Source: an uncultured Oscillibacter sp. (GTDB lineage Bacteria; Bacillota; Clostridia; Oscillospirales; Oscillospiraceae). Taken from it: a DNA stretch of 64,000 bases. The stretch spans positions 30,679 to 94,678 of the forward strand of contig CAJTVF010000004.1 in assembly GCA_910579435.1 (NCBI GenBank), written 5' to 3'. The stretch's first letter is position 1; each line of letters opens with the position of its first letter. The notes beneath the pieces were generated by a model. It was not told the DNA's origin. It searched no databases and was given only the letters and a program-made list of their open reading frames with translations. Both the position numbers and the translations under genes were made by a program. Positions 23,867 to 31,664 of the stretch are shown piece by piece.

Positions 23867-24058
23867 TATAGTCAACGCAGTTGGAAAGGAGTAAACACTC
23901 CTTTCCAACCGGCGGACCGCAGGTCCGCCGAGGCGCAAGGCGCCTATGCGTTTCCTATGAAGTTCACCACAGAAAGCCGCATTCGCGGCCCACAGCGCGG
24001 TATACCCGCGCTGTGTTGAAAAGAATCCATTGGATTCTTTTCAACTGTGGTAACTATA
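23867..24058 (-). repeat. Hairpin-rich intergenic repeat, family 1, copy 1 (192 bp)
   Basis: Bounded by TATAGTCAAC (23867-23876) and AACTATA (24052-24058). It contains six hairpins in series: stems at 23881-23892/23897-23908 (12 bp), 23911-23918/23922-23929, 23932-23936/23940-23944, 23976-23980/23985-23989, 23991-24000/24006-24015, and a near-perfect TTGAAAAGAATCC stem at about 24015-24045. A copy in the opposite orientation lies at 43843-44036, with the same hairpin order but different stem sequences. It fills most of the 492-bp gap between spoIIAA and blaI. No ORF in it is supported. Confidence 0.8.
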
Positions 24059-24204
24059 GCACGTCCCGGCCCGGCTTTCTGTCGAAATCCATAAGAAGGG
24101 CCTGGAAATTTTGGCAAAAAGTGGAACATCTCCTCCGGCCCTTGAAACATCAGCGCCCGCCGTCTTGCGACGGCGGGCGTTTCCGCTTTGTAACAAATTT
24201 CAGG
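24059..24204 (+). other. Non-coding stretch with GC hairpin before blaI
   Basis: Remainder of the spoIIAA-blaI gap. It holds a strong hairpin, CGCCCGCCGTC (24154-24164) with GACGGCGGGCG (24169-24179), followed by TTT, a weak plus-strand terminator. No coding sequence is visible. Confidence 0.5.
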
Positions 24205-24243
24205 TTGACAAACGTCTACCTTTCTGCTACCCTTTAGGTAGAC
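24205..24243 (+). promoter_or_regulatory. blaI promoter/operator
   Basis: TTGACA (24205-24210) is followed 17 bp later by TACCCT (24228-24233). The inverted repeat GTCTACCT (24214-24221) and AGGTAGAC (24236-24243) straddles the -10 region. It fits autorepression by the BlaI-type protein encoded just downstream. A related half-site, GTATAC, follows at about 24248. Confidence 0.65.
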
Positions 24244-24273
24244 AATCGTATACCTGAGCAGGGAGGTGTTTTC

Positions 24274-24651
24274 ATGAAAATTGACCTGTCCAACAGCGAG
24301 TGGAAGCTGATGCGCCGCCTCTGGGACCACGCCCCCAGCACCATTACGGAGCTGACGGCGGCCCTCCGGGAGGAGACCGGGTGGAGCAAAAACACTGTCA
24401 TCACCATGCTCTCCCGGCTGGAGGCCAAGGGGGCCGTCCGGCACGAGGAGGGCGGCAGGGCCAAGCGGTACTTCCCCGCCCTCCGGCGGGAGGACGCCGC
24501 CCGGGACGAGACGGAGAGCTTCCTCTCCAAGGTCTACGGCGGCAGCCTGGGGCTGATGATGAGCGCCATGGTGGAGAGCCGCCGATTGTCCGAATCGGAC
24601 ATCGCGGAGCTGTCCGCCATCCTGGACAAGGCGGGAGGTGAGGGAACATGA
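24274..24651 (+). CDS. BlaI/MecI/CopY family repressor
   Basis: A 125-aa penicillinase-repressor-type winged-helix protein. The DNA-binding domain spans about 1-72 (LSNSEWKLMRRLWD, WSKNTVITMLSRLEAKGAV). The C-terminal helices serve for dimerisation and contain the region cleaved by an M56 sensor protease in the classical systems. The start ATG follows GGGAGGTG. It overlaps the M56 gene by 4 bp (ATGA), the usual blaI-blaR1 arrangement. No beta-lactamase gene is next to it, so the controlled genes are unknown. Confidence 0.93.
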   Translation: MKIDLSNSEWKLMRRLWDHAPSTITELTAALREETGWSKNTVITMLSRLEAKGAVRHEEGGRAKRYFPALRREDAARDETESFLSKVYGGSLGLMMSAMVESRRLSESDIAELSAILDKAGGEGT

Positions 24652-27600
24652 AGGAGATTCTGCTGACCTCCTCCGCGCTGATCCTGGCGCTGCTGGCCCT
24701 CCGGCGGCTGTTCCAGAAGACCCTCTCCCGCCGGGCCCAATACGCCCTGTGGGGGCTGGTGCTGCTGCGGCTGCTGGTCCCCGCCAGCCTCCCGGCGGCG
24801 GAGTTCAGCCTGCTGACGGCGGCGGAGCCCGCCCGGCAGGCCTTGGAGACCCGGTTGGAAACTCCCCAGCGCTACTTCTCTCCCATGAGTACGGTCCCCG
24901 CCTCCCAGTTCCCGGCGGCAAAGGAAGCGAAGCCCGGCCACGCCATACCCGATTATGAGGGCTCCTTCGACTATCCGGTTCTCTCCGAGGATGGGAACAC
25001 CGTCACCACCTACGCCGTCAGATTGGAAACGCCCTTTATCTGGAAGGATGTTCTCACGGCTGTCTGGGGCCTGGGCGCGGGCGTGATGGCGGCCTGGCTG
25101 GTTTTCTCCAACCTGCGGTTCTGGCGGAAACTGCGGGAGTACCGCATTCCTTACGCTGCGGAGGGCGCGGAATACCCGGTCTACCTGGTGGAAAGCGGCC
25201 TGCCCTCCCCCTGCCTGTTCGGGCTCTTCCGGCCCGCCATTTACCTGACCCCCGCCGCTCTCCAGAGCCCGGACAGCCTCCGGCACGTCCTGGCTCATGA
25301 GGAGACCCACGCCCGGCACAGGGACCCCCTCTGGTCCCTGCTCCGGGGGGTGTGCCTGACCGTCTATTGGTTCGACCCCCTGGTCTGGTGGGCGGCGCTG
25401 GCCTCCCGGACGGACTGCGAGCTGGCCTGTGACGAGGGGGCCCTCCGGCGGCTGGGGGAGGCGGAGCGGGTCCCCTATGGCCGGACCCTTCTCTCCCTCA
25501 TCCCCGTGCGGAAAGCCCCAGCGAATCCCCTGCTCTCCGCCACCACCATGACGGCGGGGAAGCGCCAGCTCAAGGACCGGATCACCCGCGTGGCGGAGAA
25601 CCCGGTCTATCTGGGCCGGGCCCTCTTCGCCGCCGTGGCCCTGGCAGCGCTGGTGTGCGCCGTCACCTTCACCGGGGCCAAAACCCCGGCCCCCGAACCG
25701 GCCCGCTTCCACGACGTGGACGAGGCCGTGTCCACTCTGGCGGAGGAGCTGGAAAACTACGGCGGACCGGAAGGCGGCATTATGTCCAAGCTGGTCGTCT
25801 ACACCCCGGAGAACCCGCCGGAGCATTTCGACCTGGAGGACGGCGAGCTGCTGCGGGTCTACTGGGGGATGTCCTACTCCCTGTCCGCCAGCCTCTCGGA
25901 CCCCATGGGCTGGCTCTGTTCCCTCTACCGGGTGGATTTGGAGCCGGATTATCTGTCCAGAAACATGGAGATTCTGGGCAGCGACGGCCAATATCAGTAC
26001 GGTATCAGCTGCCCCGACTGGGCTCCAGAAATGAAACAAGGCGAAACCACCGGCATGTCCCTGATGAATCAGGTAGCGGAGCGTATCCGAAAAGTGGTCC
26101 TCCCCTGCCTGACCACGCTGGACCAGCCGGACTGGGAGCCCATCATCACCATCCCCCTGGACGGCCTGGAGCCCTATGAGCCCAAGGAGGCGGAGCCCAT
26201 TCCCTTCCCTTACGGAAGCTGCAACATACTGGGGGGCCTGGAGGACCCGGAGCATGTCCTGGGTGACAACTGCCTGATGTTCTTCGAGGCGGGTCCCCCG
26301 TCCTCCATGGGCGGTGAGATTTTCGCCGGGGTCCAGTCCCCCCTCAAGAGTACCATCCCCACGCCCTTCTGGTCCTTCCGCCCCGGGGCGGGCGGGAAGT
26401 ACAGCGCCTCGTTATTCCGCAATCTCCTGGGACACGACGGCTTCTGCATCACCTACAACGCAAATGACAGGGAATGGCCCCTCACCAATGAGTACTACTA
26501 TCTGAACGAGGAGGGCCGGCCCGTCCTCCTGGCCCGGATGGAGGACTATTCCCAGCACATGGACCTGGACGGCGACGGCGTGGACGAGCTGGTTTCCAAT
26601 GACATGTACGCCGACCACTTTTACTTCCGCCGGGACGGGAAGCACTACAAGGCGGACCTGCGGCCCCTGCTGTGGACCGTCTGGCCCATGGGCACGTATC
26701 TCTGTTTCGACGGCTGGGACCCCGCCAGCCGCTCCATGCCCTTCCGGGCCCAGGTATCCTCGGACCCGTCTTATCTGTACCGAACGCTGTACTTCGACGG
26801 GGAAAGCCTTCTGGTCTACAACGACCAGCGGCATTTCACGGACCACATGATCGAGTGGTTCGACGAGGAGTTCACCGTCAAGGACGCCGCCCTGACGGCG
26901 GTGGAGGAGCGGTTCCACGCCTCCCGCCTGGACGGCGCTTTTTGCGATGACTGGCGGATCACCAGCATCGGCGAAAGCCACGGGCTGGAGGTGGACGGGA
27001 AGTTCTACGTCTTCCGGCAGGTTTCCTATGAGTTCCACACGCCGGAGCTCCAGGACGCCCCGGCGCTGGGCGAGGGGATTCAGGATCACTGGGCCGCTCC
27101 CTCCTCCGAGAACCTCTATCTGCTGTTCCTGGTCCCCTCGTGGAACTCTTCGGACGAGATTTCTTACGCGGACTTCGTGTATCTTTACAGCTTCCAACAG
27201 GAAGGCAGCCTCGTCCTCTCTGAGGAGCTGGTCCGGGAAAAGCTCCGGGAGATGCCGCCCTCGGACACCATCTACCTGGGCACCGCCACGCTCCAGGCGG
27301 AGACTTCCATCGTCTCTGCCGCCAATCTAGCCCAGGCGGTGATGGACCGTCTTCTGGAGGCGGACACCGTCAACATGAACCTGCTGACCTCCCAAGGAGG
27401 CGGGCGGTACGATGTGGACTCCCAGGCGGGGAACGGGCCTAACCTGGCATACGGCTTTACCTCCGATTATGATTGGAGCTATGCCGAAGACCCCGGCGAT
27501 ATGCCCGCCGGGTCCCTGCTGCTCATGAGCCCCGGCGGGGACCTGAGCCTCCGCTTCTGGCCGGAGAGCAGTCTGGTGCTGTTCAGCACCTACCGGGAAT

Positions 27601-28118
27601 CCGTCTGGCTCCGGGCGGAGTCCAACGGAAACCCGGAGTGGGTCACCACCATCGGCATTTTCGACCACATGCGCCTTTGGTACGACGAGGCGGAGCTCGC
27701 CGCTCTCCAAGGAGACGCCGCCGTCCCGGACCGGGGCCAGAGCCGGGAGGAAATCGTCCAGGCGTGGGCGGACGCCTACGAAGGAGCTATGCTGAAAGCC
27801 ACTCCCGGCAGTAATTACGCCTGCACCTTTGTGCGGAATCAGGACATCTGGTTCCCGGACTGGATTGACGAACTGACGGAAGAGGAGCAGGACGGCTTCT
27901 ACCCGGAGAACACAAAGGGCCGCGAGCGTTTTGCCTTCGCCTACTCCACGATATTCGTCCCCGAAAACGGCGGGGCGCTGCACTATTTGCAGGCGGGCAA
28001 TACCGGGCCCTGCGAGGGCGGGGACGCGCCCGCCGGAGCCCAGGTGTACAGCCGCTGCGGGTACATGTACCTCACGGAGGAGGGCTGGCGCTGTGACGGT
28101 CCAGGCACCGGCTGGTAA
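24648..28118 (+). CDS. Giant BlaR1-like M56 antirepressor with ~800-aa sensor region
   Basis: A 1156-aa protein. The first 340 residues are a typical M56 membrane protease: N-terminal membrane helices (3-18 and 32-48), one near 135-153, the zinc motif HEETH (His217, Glu218, His221), a downstream ELACDE metal/ligand segment (about 262-267) and a final helix near 325-345. From about 345 to the end lies an extracytoplasmic region of about 810 residues without a recognisable penicillin-binding sensor motif. It contains DLDGDGVDEL (about 638-647), which resembles an FG-GAP/calcium loop. BlaR1 proteins are usually near 600 aa. The role is ligand sensing and BlaI inactivation, by analogy; the ligand is unknown. 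Confidence 0.85.
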   Translation: MKEILLTSSALILALLALRRLFQKTLSRRAQYALWGLVLLRLLVPASLPAAEFSLLTAAEPARQALETRLETPQRYFSPMSTVPASQFPAAKEAKPGHAIPDYEGSFDYPVLSEDGNTVTTYAVRLETPFIWKDVLTAVWGLGAGVMAAWLVFSNLRFWRKLREYRIPYAAEGAEYPVYLVESGLPSPCLFGLFRPAIYLTPAALQSPDSLRHVLAHEETHARHRDPLWSLLRGVCLTVYWFDPLVWWAALASRTDCELACDEGALRRLGEAERVPYGRTLLSLIPVRKAPANPLLSATTMTAGKRQLKDRITRVAENPVYLGRALFAAVALAALVCAVTFTGAKTPAPEPARFHDVDEAVSTLAEELENYGGPEGGIMSKLVVYTPENPPEHFDLEDGELLRVYWGMSYSLSASLSDPMGWLCSLYRVDLEPDYLSRNMEILGSDGQYQYGISCPDWAPEMKQGETTGMSLMNQVAERIRKVVLPCLTTLDQPDWEPIITIPLDGLEPYEPKEAEPIPFPYGSCNILGGLEDPEHVLGDNCLMFFEAGPPSSMGGEIFAGVQSPLKSTIPTPFWSFRPGAGGKYSASLFRNLLGHDGFCITYNANDREWPLTNEYYYLNEEGRPVLLARMEDYSQHMDLDGDGVDELVSNDMYADHFYFRRDGKHYKADLRPLLWTVWPMGTYLCFDGWDPASRSMPFRAQVSSDPSYLYRTLYFDGESLLVYNDQRHFTDHMIEWFDEEFTVKDAALTAVEERFHASRLDGAFCDDWRITSIGESHGLEVDGKFYVFRQVSYEFHTPELQDAPALGEGIQDHWAAPSSENLYLLFLVPSWNSSDEISYADFVYLYSFQQEGSLVLSEELVREKLREMPPSDTIYLGTATLQAETSIVSAANLAQAVMDRLLEADTVNMNLLTSQGGGRYDVDSQAGNGPNLAYGFTSDYDWSYAEDPGDMPAGSLLLMSPGGDLSLRFWPESSLVLFSTYRESVWLRAESNGNPEWVTTIGIFDHMRLWYDEAELAALQGDAAVPDRGQSREEIVQAWADAYEGAMLKATPGSNYACTFVRNQDIWFPDWIDELTEEEQDGFYPENTKGRERFAFAYSTIFVPENGGALHYLQAGNTGPCEGGDAPAGAQVYSRCGYMYLTEEGWRCDGPGTGW

Positions 28119-28153
28119 AAAAGGCGGCGGCGGGGAGTCTCCCTCGCCGCCGC
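28117..28153 (-). terminator. Terminator after rluA-like gene (convergent)
   Basis: GCGGCGGCG (28124-28132) pairs with CGCCGCCGC (28145-28153), with six T on the minus strand (28122-28117). It mainly terminates the rluA-like transcript and may also act on the M56 transcript. Confidence 0.82.
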
Positions 28154-28200
28154 TTTATCTGGTCCTTTTTCAATGAAGAAACCGGCCGTCCTCACAGCCG

Positions 28201-29163
28201 CTATCGCGGGGAGAAGTACTTCTCCCGAAACGGCACATCCTCCACCACGAACTCCCTCCCCCGGAGGTAGTTCAAAATCCCCGCGTCAGTGGGGAACGCA
28301 AACGCCAGCTTGTAGGCATACAGCGCCTGCCGGGTCTCATGATATTTCCGGTTCACAGTGCCATTGCCATACTTCCCGTCCCCCAGCAGGGGGCACCCGA
28401 TCTCCGCCATGGAGACCCGGATCTGATGGGTCCGCCCCGTCAGCAGCCGGCACTCCACCAGGGACAGCTCCCCCCTGGTCTCCAGCGTCCTGTACAGCGT
28501 GGCGGCGGACTTTCCCCCGGGAACGGGGCGGCGGTGGAAGGTCACCAGCTTCCTCGCCTCGTCTTTCGAAAGGAAGCCCTCGATTTTCCCCTCGGCGGGC
28601 CGGGGCCGGCCCGCGGCGGCGCAGAGGTAAGACTTCTCCAGCTCATGGGCCCGGATTTTCTCATTGATGATCCGCAGCGTCTCCGCGTTTTTCGCGGCAA
28701 TGACAATCCCCCCGGTGTTCCGGTCAATCCGGTTGCACAGGGCTGGGGCAAAGGCGTTCTCCTGCCGGGGACTCCACTCCCGCTTCTGATAGAGATAAGC
28801 CTGGATATGGTTAATAAGGGTATTGACCTTTTCCGTCTCGTCGGCGTGAACCACCAGTCCGGGCCGCTTGTCCGCCAGGAGGAGGTTTTCGTCCTCGTAG
28901 ACGATGTTCAGCCGGGGCTGGAAGATGGAGAGAAAGAGATTTTCTTCCTGGGGCTTGTCAAAGAACTCGTCGTTGATATATAATTGTAAAACATCCCCCG
29001 CATGAAGCCGGGCGTCCCGCTTGGCCCCCTTCCCGTTGACCTTCACCCGCTTGAGGCGGATGTACTTTTGCAGCAGGGCCGGGGGAAGAAGGGGCAGATT
29101 CTTGGCGACAAAGCGGTCCAGCCGCTGTCCGGCGTCGTTTTTTCCGATGGTGAGCTCCCGCAT
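28201..29163 (-). CDS. RluA family pseudouridine synthase
   Basis: A 320-aa rRNA/tRNA pseudouridine synthase. The S4 RNA-binding domain covers about 12-75. The catalytic aspartate is Asp147 in NRIDRNTGGIVI, a variant of the usual HRLDxxTSG. TGRTHQIRVSMAEIGCPLLGD follows near residue 250. The start is the ATG at 29163 behind CAGGAGGTCC; the frame runs on upstream without support. The exact target uridine cannot be told from sequence (RluC/RluD or YlyB-like). Confidence 0.92.
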   Translation of the reverse strand: MRELTIGKNDAGQRLDRFVAKNLPLLPPALLQKYIRLKRVKVNGKGAKRDARLHAGDVLQLYINDEFFDKPQEENLFLSIFQPRLNIVYEDENLLLADKRPGLVVHADETEKVNTLINHIQAYLYQKREWSPRQENAFAPALCNRIDRNTGGIVIAAKNAETLRIINEKIRAHELEKSYLCAAAGRPRPAEGKIEGFLSKDEARKLVTFHRRPVPGGKSAATLYRTLETRGELSLVECRLLTGRTHQIRVSMAEIGCPLLGDGKYGNGTVNRKYHETRQALYAYKLAFAFPTDAGILNYLRGREFVVEDVPFREKYFSPR

Positions 29164-29328
29164 GACGGACCTCCTGAGTGGGTTTTGTCCATCATACCCG
29201 TTTTGCGGGAGAATGTAAAGGAGAAACCCGCTATGGCGGCGGAATTTTCCCCGGCGTCGGGCTGGCGGCGGGGCTGGCCCGCGGGATGTCCGATAGACGG
29301 CGCTGAAGCCGGAGAAGGAGGAACTATC

Positions 29329-29790
29329 ATGAGCGAAGTAAACGCCGAGACCCTGCTGGCGGCGGTCCGGGACGGGAAGCCCTGGCTGGACCGGTTTACC
29401 GGGAAGGAATACGACCAGGCATACCAGGACTACCGGGCGCAATACGCCCCGCTGTTCCGGGAGGCGGCGCTGGCCGGCGGAGAAGAGGGACTTGCGGCCC
29501 TGGCGGAGGCGCTGCTGGACGGCCTGGCGGAGGGCTGGGCCCGGCAAAAGCCTTGGAACCGCTCCCTGGCGATGCTGAACGACAAGCAGATGATCGTCTG
29601 CTTCCTCAGCCCCGTGCTGATGGAGGACCCGGCCTGCGCCCCGCTGGAGGAAAAGCTCCGGGAGGGCTGGGCCGCCCGGTGGCCCAAGGAGGCGTATCAG
29701 GCCGCTTCCCTGAAGAAGATCCGCAAGGGCTTCCGGCCCACCTTTCTGGGAATTGCCCTGCCCTTTGGAGGAAACGACGATGACGAATAA
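29329..29790 (+). CDS. Hypothetical cytoplasmic protein
   Basis: A 153-aa protein with AAGGAGG (29315-29321) before its ATG. It is mostly alpha-helical, rich in Ala, Glu and Leu, with no signal peptide or membrane segment. It contains YDQAYQDYRAQYAPLFREA and NDKQMIVCFLSPVLM, and ends in an acidic NDDDE. I do not recognise a family. It is divergent from the rluA-like gene and followed by the DUF177 promoter, with no clear terminator between. Confidence 0.75.
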   Translation: MSEVNAETLLAAVRDGKPWLDRFTGKEYDQAYQDYRAQYAPLFREAALAGGEEGLAALAEALLDGLAEGWARQKPWNRSLAMLNDKQMIVCFLSPVLMEDPACAPLEEKLREGWAARWPKEAYQAASLKKIRKGFRPTFLGIALPFGGNDDDE

Positions 29791-29818
29791 AAAAGAGGGC
29801 AAAAAACGAAAAAATTGT

Positions 29819-29847
29819 TTGACATTGGCGGGACCATCCTTTATAAT
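29819..29847 (+). promoter_or_regulatory. Consensus promoter of DUF177-rpmF operon
   Basis: TTGACA (29819-29824), a 17-bp spacer and TATAAT (29842-29847): an exact sigma-A consensus, as expected for a ribosomal protein operon. Confidence 0.92.
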
Positions 29848-29874
29848 ACGTAAGGTATCGTTGCGAGGTAGCTT

Positions 29875-30372
29875 ATGGTAATTGATGTAAGGCCCATACT
29901 CCACACCCCCGGCAAGCGGCTGGACTTCCGGTTTGAGCTGGATTTGTCCGGGCTGGAATTTGACGGCCGGAATCCGATCAGCCGTCCGGTGACGGTGGAG
30001 GGAGAGATCCGCAACACGGCGGACCTGCTGGAGCTGGCCCTGACGGCGGAGACCACGCTGGACGCGGTCTGCGACCGCTGCGGGAAGGCGTTCCTTCTGG
30101 AGAAGCGGACGGATTACCGCTGTATGCTGGCGGAGGAGCTCCAGAACGAGGAAAGCGACGAGATCGTCCTGCTGGAGGACGGAAAGGCAGACGCGGGCGA
30201 ACTGGCCCGGACGGCCTTGATCCTCGACATGGACAGCAAAACACTGTGTTCGGAAGATTGCAAGGGACTGTGCCCCCGGTGCGGCGCCGATTGGAACCTC
30301 GGCCCCTGCTCCTGCAAGAAGGAGCCGGACCCCCGGCTGGCGGCCCTGGCAAGCCTTTTGGAGAACAAATAA
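29875..30372 (+). CDS. DUF177 (YceD) family protein
   Basis: A 165-aa protein of the DUF177 family (YceD in E. coli and plants), implicated in 23S rRNA accumulation. Two CxxC pairs are visible, CDRCGKAF (about 64-71) and CPRCGADW (about 137-144), plus flanking cysteines (CSEDCKGL, CSCKK), which together could bind zinc. It precedes rpmF by 46 bp; the yceD-rpmF pair is conserved across bacteria. Confidence 0.92.
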   Translation: MVIDVRPILHTPGKRLDFRFELDLSGLEFDGRNPISRPVTVEGEIRNTADLLELALTAETTLDAVCDRCGKAFLLEKRTDYRCMLAEELQNEESDEIVLLEDGKADAGELARTALILDMDSKTLCSEDCKGLCPRCGADWNLGPCSCKKEPDPRLAALASLLENK

Positions 30373-30418
30373 CGAGAAGCGCGCTCCGCGCCTTTTGTAG
30401 GATTAAGGAGGTGTCACA

Positions 30419-30613
30419 ATGGCAGTACCCAAGGGTAAAGTATCCAAAGCAAGACGGGACAAGCGGCGCAGCTCCCACTGGAAGCTGGCGGCCCCCAATC
30501 TGGTCGTGTGCCCCAAATGCGGTGCGATGCACCTGCCCCACAGAATGTGCCAGGAGTGCGGTACTTACAACGGCCGGGAGATCAAGGTCGTGAAGTCCGT
30601 CGTCTCGAAGTAA
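30419..30613 (+). CDS. rpmF: 50S ribosomal protein L32
   Basis: A 64-aa L32. The N terminus MAVPKGKVSKARRDKRRSSH is diagnostic. A four-cysteine zinc site is seen as CPKCG (about 31-35) and CQECG (44-48), that is, the C+ zinc-binding paralogue. AAGGAGG lies upstream. Second gene of the DUF177-rpmF operon, ended by a terminator. Confidence 0.98.
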   Translation: MAVPKGKVSKARRDKRRSSHWKLAAPNLVVCPKCGAMHLPHRMCQECGTYNGREIKVVKSVVSK

Positions 30614-30630
30614 GGTTCTGTTGGATCAAG

Positions 30631-30660
30631 AGAGAGGAGCTTGTCTCCCCTCTCTTTTTT
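30631..30660 (+). terminator. Terminator after rpmF
   Basis: AGAGAGG (30631-30637) pairs with CCTCTCT (30649-30655), followed by TTTTTT. Confidence 0.85.
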
Positions 30661-30684
30661 CTTAAATAGAAAGGAGCGTATCCC

Positions 30685-31152
30685 ATGCGTTCGATGAAGC
30701 GCCCCCGCAAGCCGGTCCGCCGTTACAGGTCCCTGCTGTTCCCCGGAATCGCCCTGCTGGCGGTGTTCGTGTTCTGGGCCGCCTTCGATTCTCCGAAGGA
30801 GGTCAGGGGAGAAACCGATCTGTTTGAATACGGCGGGCTAAAAATCGAAATTACCAATGTCCGGGAGGTTGGGCAGGACTTCTGCAATGACGGGGGCCCG
30901 GAGCTTTGGGAGTACCCGGTTTACACCGTTTATCCTGGAGCGAGCGTCACGGTGCTGGAGGCGGGGATGCTCCGGCAGTCCGGCGGAAAGCCCTTCCCGC
31001 AGTGGTTTTTCTATTTGGATCCGGGGGATGAACGCCTGGATGTGGTGGACGGCATGGAACCGGTGGAGCTTACCCCGGAGGTGGTGGGAATGGTTGACGG
31101 GGACGGCGATGTGTGGCTGCTGCGTTTTGAGGTCTGGCAGGCGGACGGCTGA
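30685..31152 (+). CDS. Hypothetical membrane-anchored extracytoplasmic protein
   Basis: A 155-aa protein with a basic N terminus (MRSMKRPRKPVRRYRS), one hydrophobic helix (about 17-32) and an exported strand-rich domain of about 115 residues. There is no lipobox cysteine, so it is probably a signal-anchored protein. I do not recognise the domain. AAAGGAG precedes the ATG. It stands alone between two terminators. Confidence 0.75.
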   Translation: MRSMKRPRKPVRRYRSLLFPGIALLAVFVFWAAFDSPKEVRGETDLFEYGGLKIEITNVREVGQDFCNDGGPELWEYPVYTVYPGASVTVLEAGMLRQSGGKPFPQWFFYLDPGDERLDVVDGMEPVELTPEVVGMVDGDGDVWLLRFEVWQADG

Positions 31153-31165
31153 ACCAGCCAGACAG

Positions 31166-31193
31166 GAGGGGGGGATTTTTCCCCCTCTTTTTT
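31166..31193 (+). terminator. Rho-independent terminator
   Basis: GAGGGGG (31166-31172) pairs with CCCCCTC (31181-31187), followed by TTTTTT (31188-31193). Confidence 0.9.
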
Positions 31194-31203
31194 CGTTTCC
31201 CTC

Positions 31204-31232
31204 TTGACAAACGGCCCGTAAGCGTCTATAGT
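31204..31232 (+). promoter_or_regulatory. Promoter of GntR-ABC operon
   Basis: TTGACA (31204-31209), 17 bp and TATAGT (31227-31232). The expected transcript start, near 31239, lies downstream of the only in-frame GTG (31231). GTAC-containing repeats (31233-31260) after the -10 may be the autoregulatory GntR site. Confidence 0.85.
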
Positions 31233-31284
31233 GTACTTAACGAACCAGTACGCACGGTACGAATGGCACAAAGGAGGCGATCTT

Positions 31285-31662
31285 ATCGACATTCTCATCA
31301 GCAACAGCAGCGGCAAACCGATTTATGAGCAGATCTGCCAGCAGATCAAGACGCAGATCATGGACGGAACCTTAACCGCCGGGGAGGCCCTGCCCTCTAT
31401 GCGGGCCCTGGCGAAGGAGCTCCACCTCAGCGTTATCACGGTCCAGCGGGCCTATGAGGACCTGACCCGGGACGGCTTCATCGAAACGGTCTCCGGCAAG
31501 GGCAGCTTTGTGGCGGCGCAAAATCAGGAGTTTATCCGGGAGGAGCGGCTCCGGGAGGCGGAGGGCCTGCTGCAAAGGGCGGCGGAGCTGGGCCGCTCCC
31601 ACGGCATCCCGCTGGAGAAACTGACGGGCATCCTGACATTGTTTTATGAAGAAGGAGATTGA
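31285..31662 (+). CDS. GntR (YtrA subfamily) regulator with apparent AUC start
   Basis: A 125-aa regulator of the short YtrA type: a winged helix (about 1-75; ISNSSGKPIYEQICQQIK, LAKELHLSVITVQRAYEDL) and a short helical dimerisation tail. The family start aligns with the codon ATC at 31285, which lies 7 nt after AAAGGAGG (31270-31277). There is no in-frame ATG, GTG or TTG between the promoter and that point, and the GTG at 31231 overlaps the -10. It is followed 2 bp later by an ABC transporter, the standard YtrA arrangement. An AUU at 31291 is a less well spaced alternative. Confidence 0.88.
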   Translation: MDILISNSSGKPIYEQICQQIKTQIMDGTLTAGEALPSMRALAKELHLSVITVQRAYEDLTRDGFIETVSGKGSFVAAQNQEFIREERLREAEGLLQRAAELGRSHGIPLEKLTGILTLFYEEGD

Positions 31663-31664
31663 GC

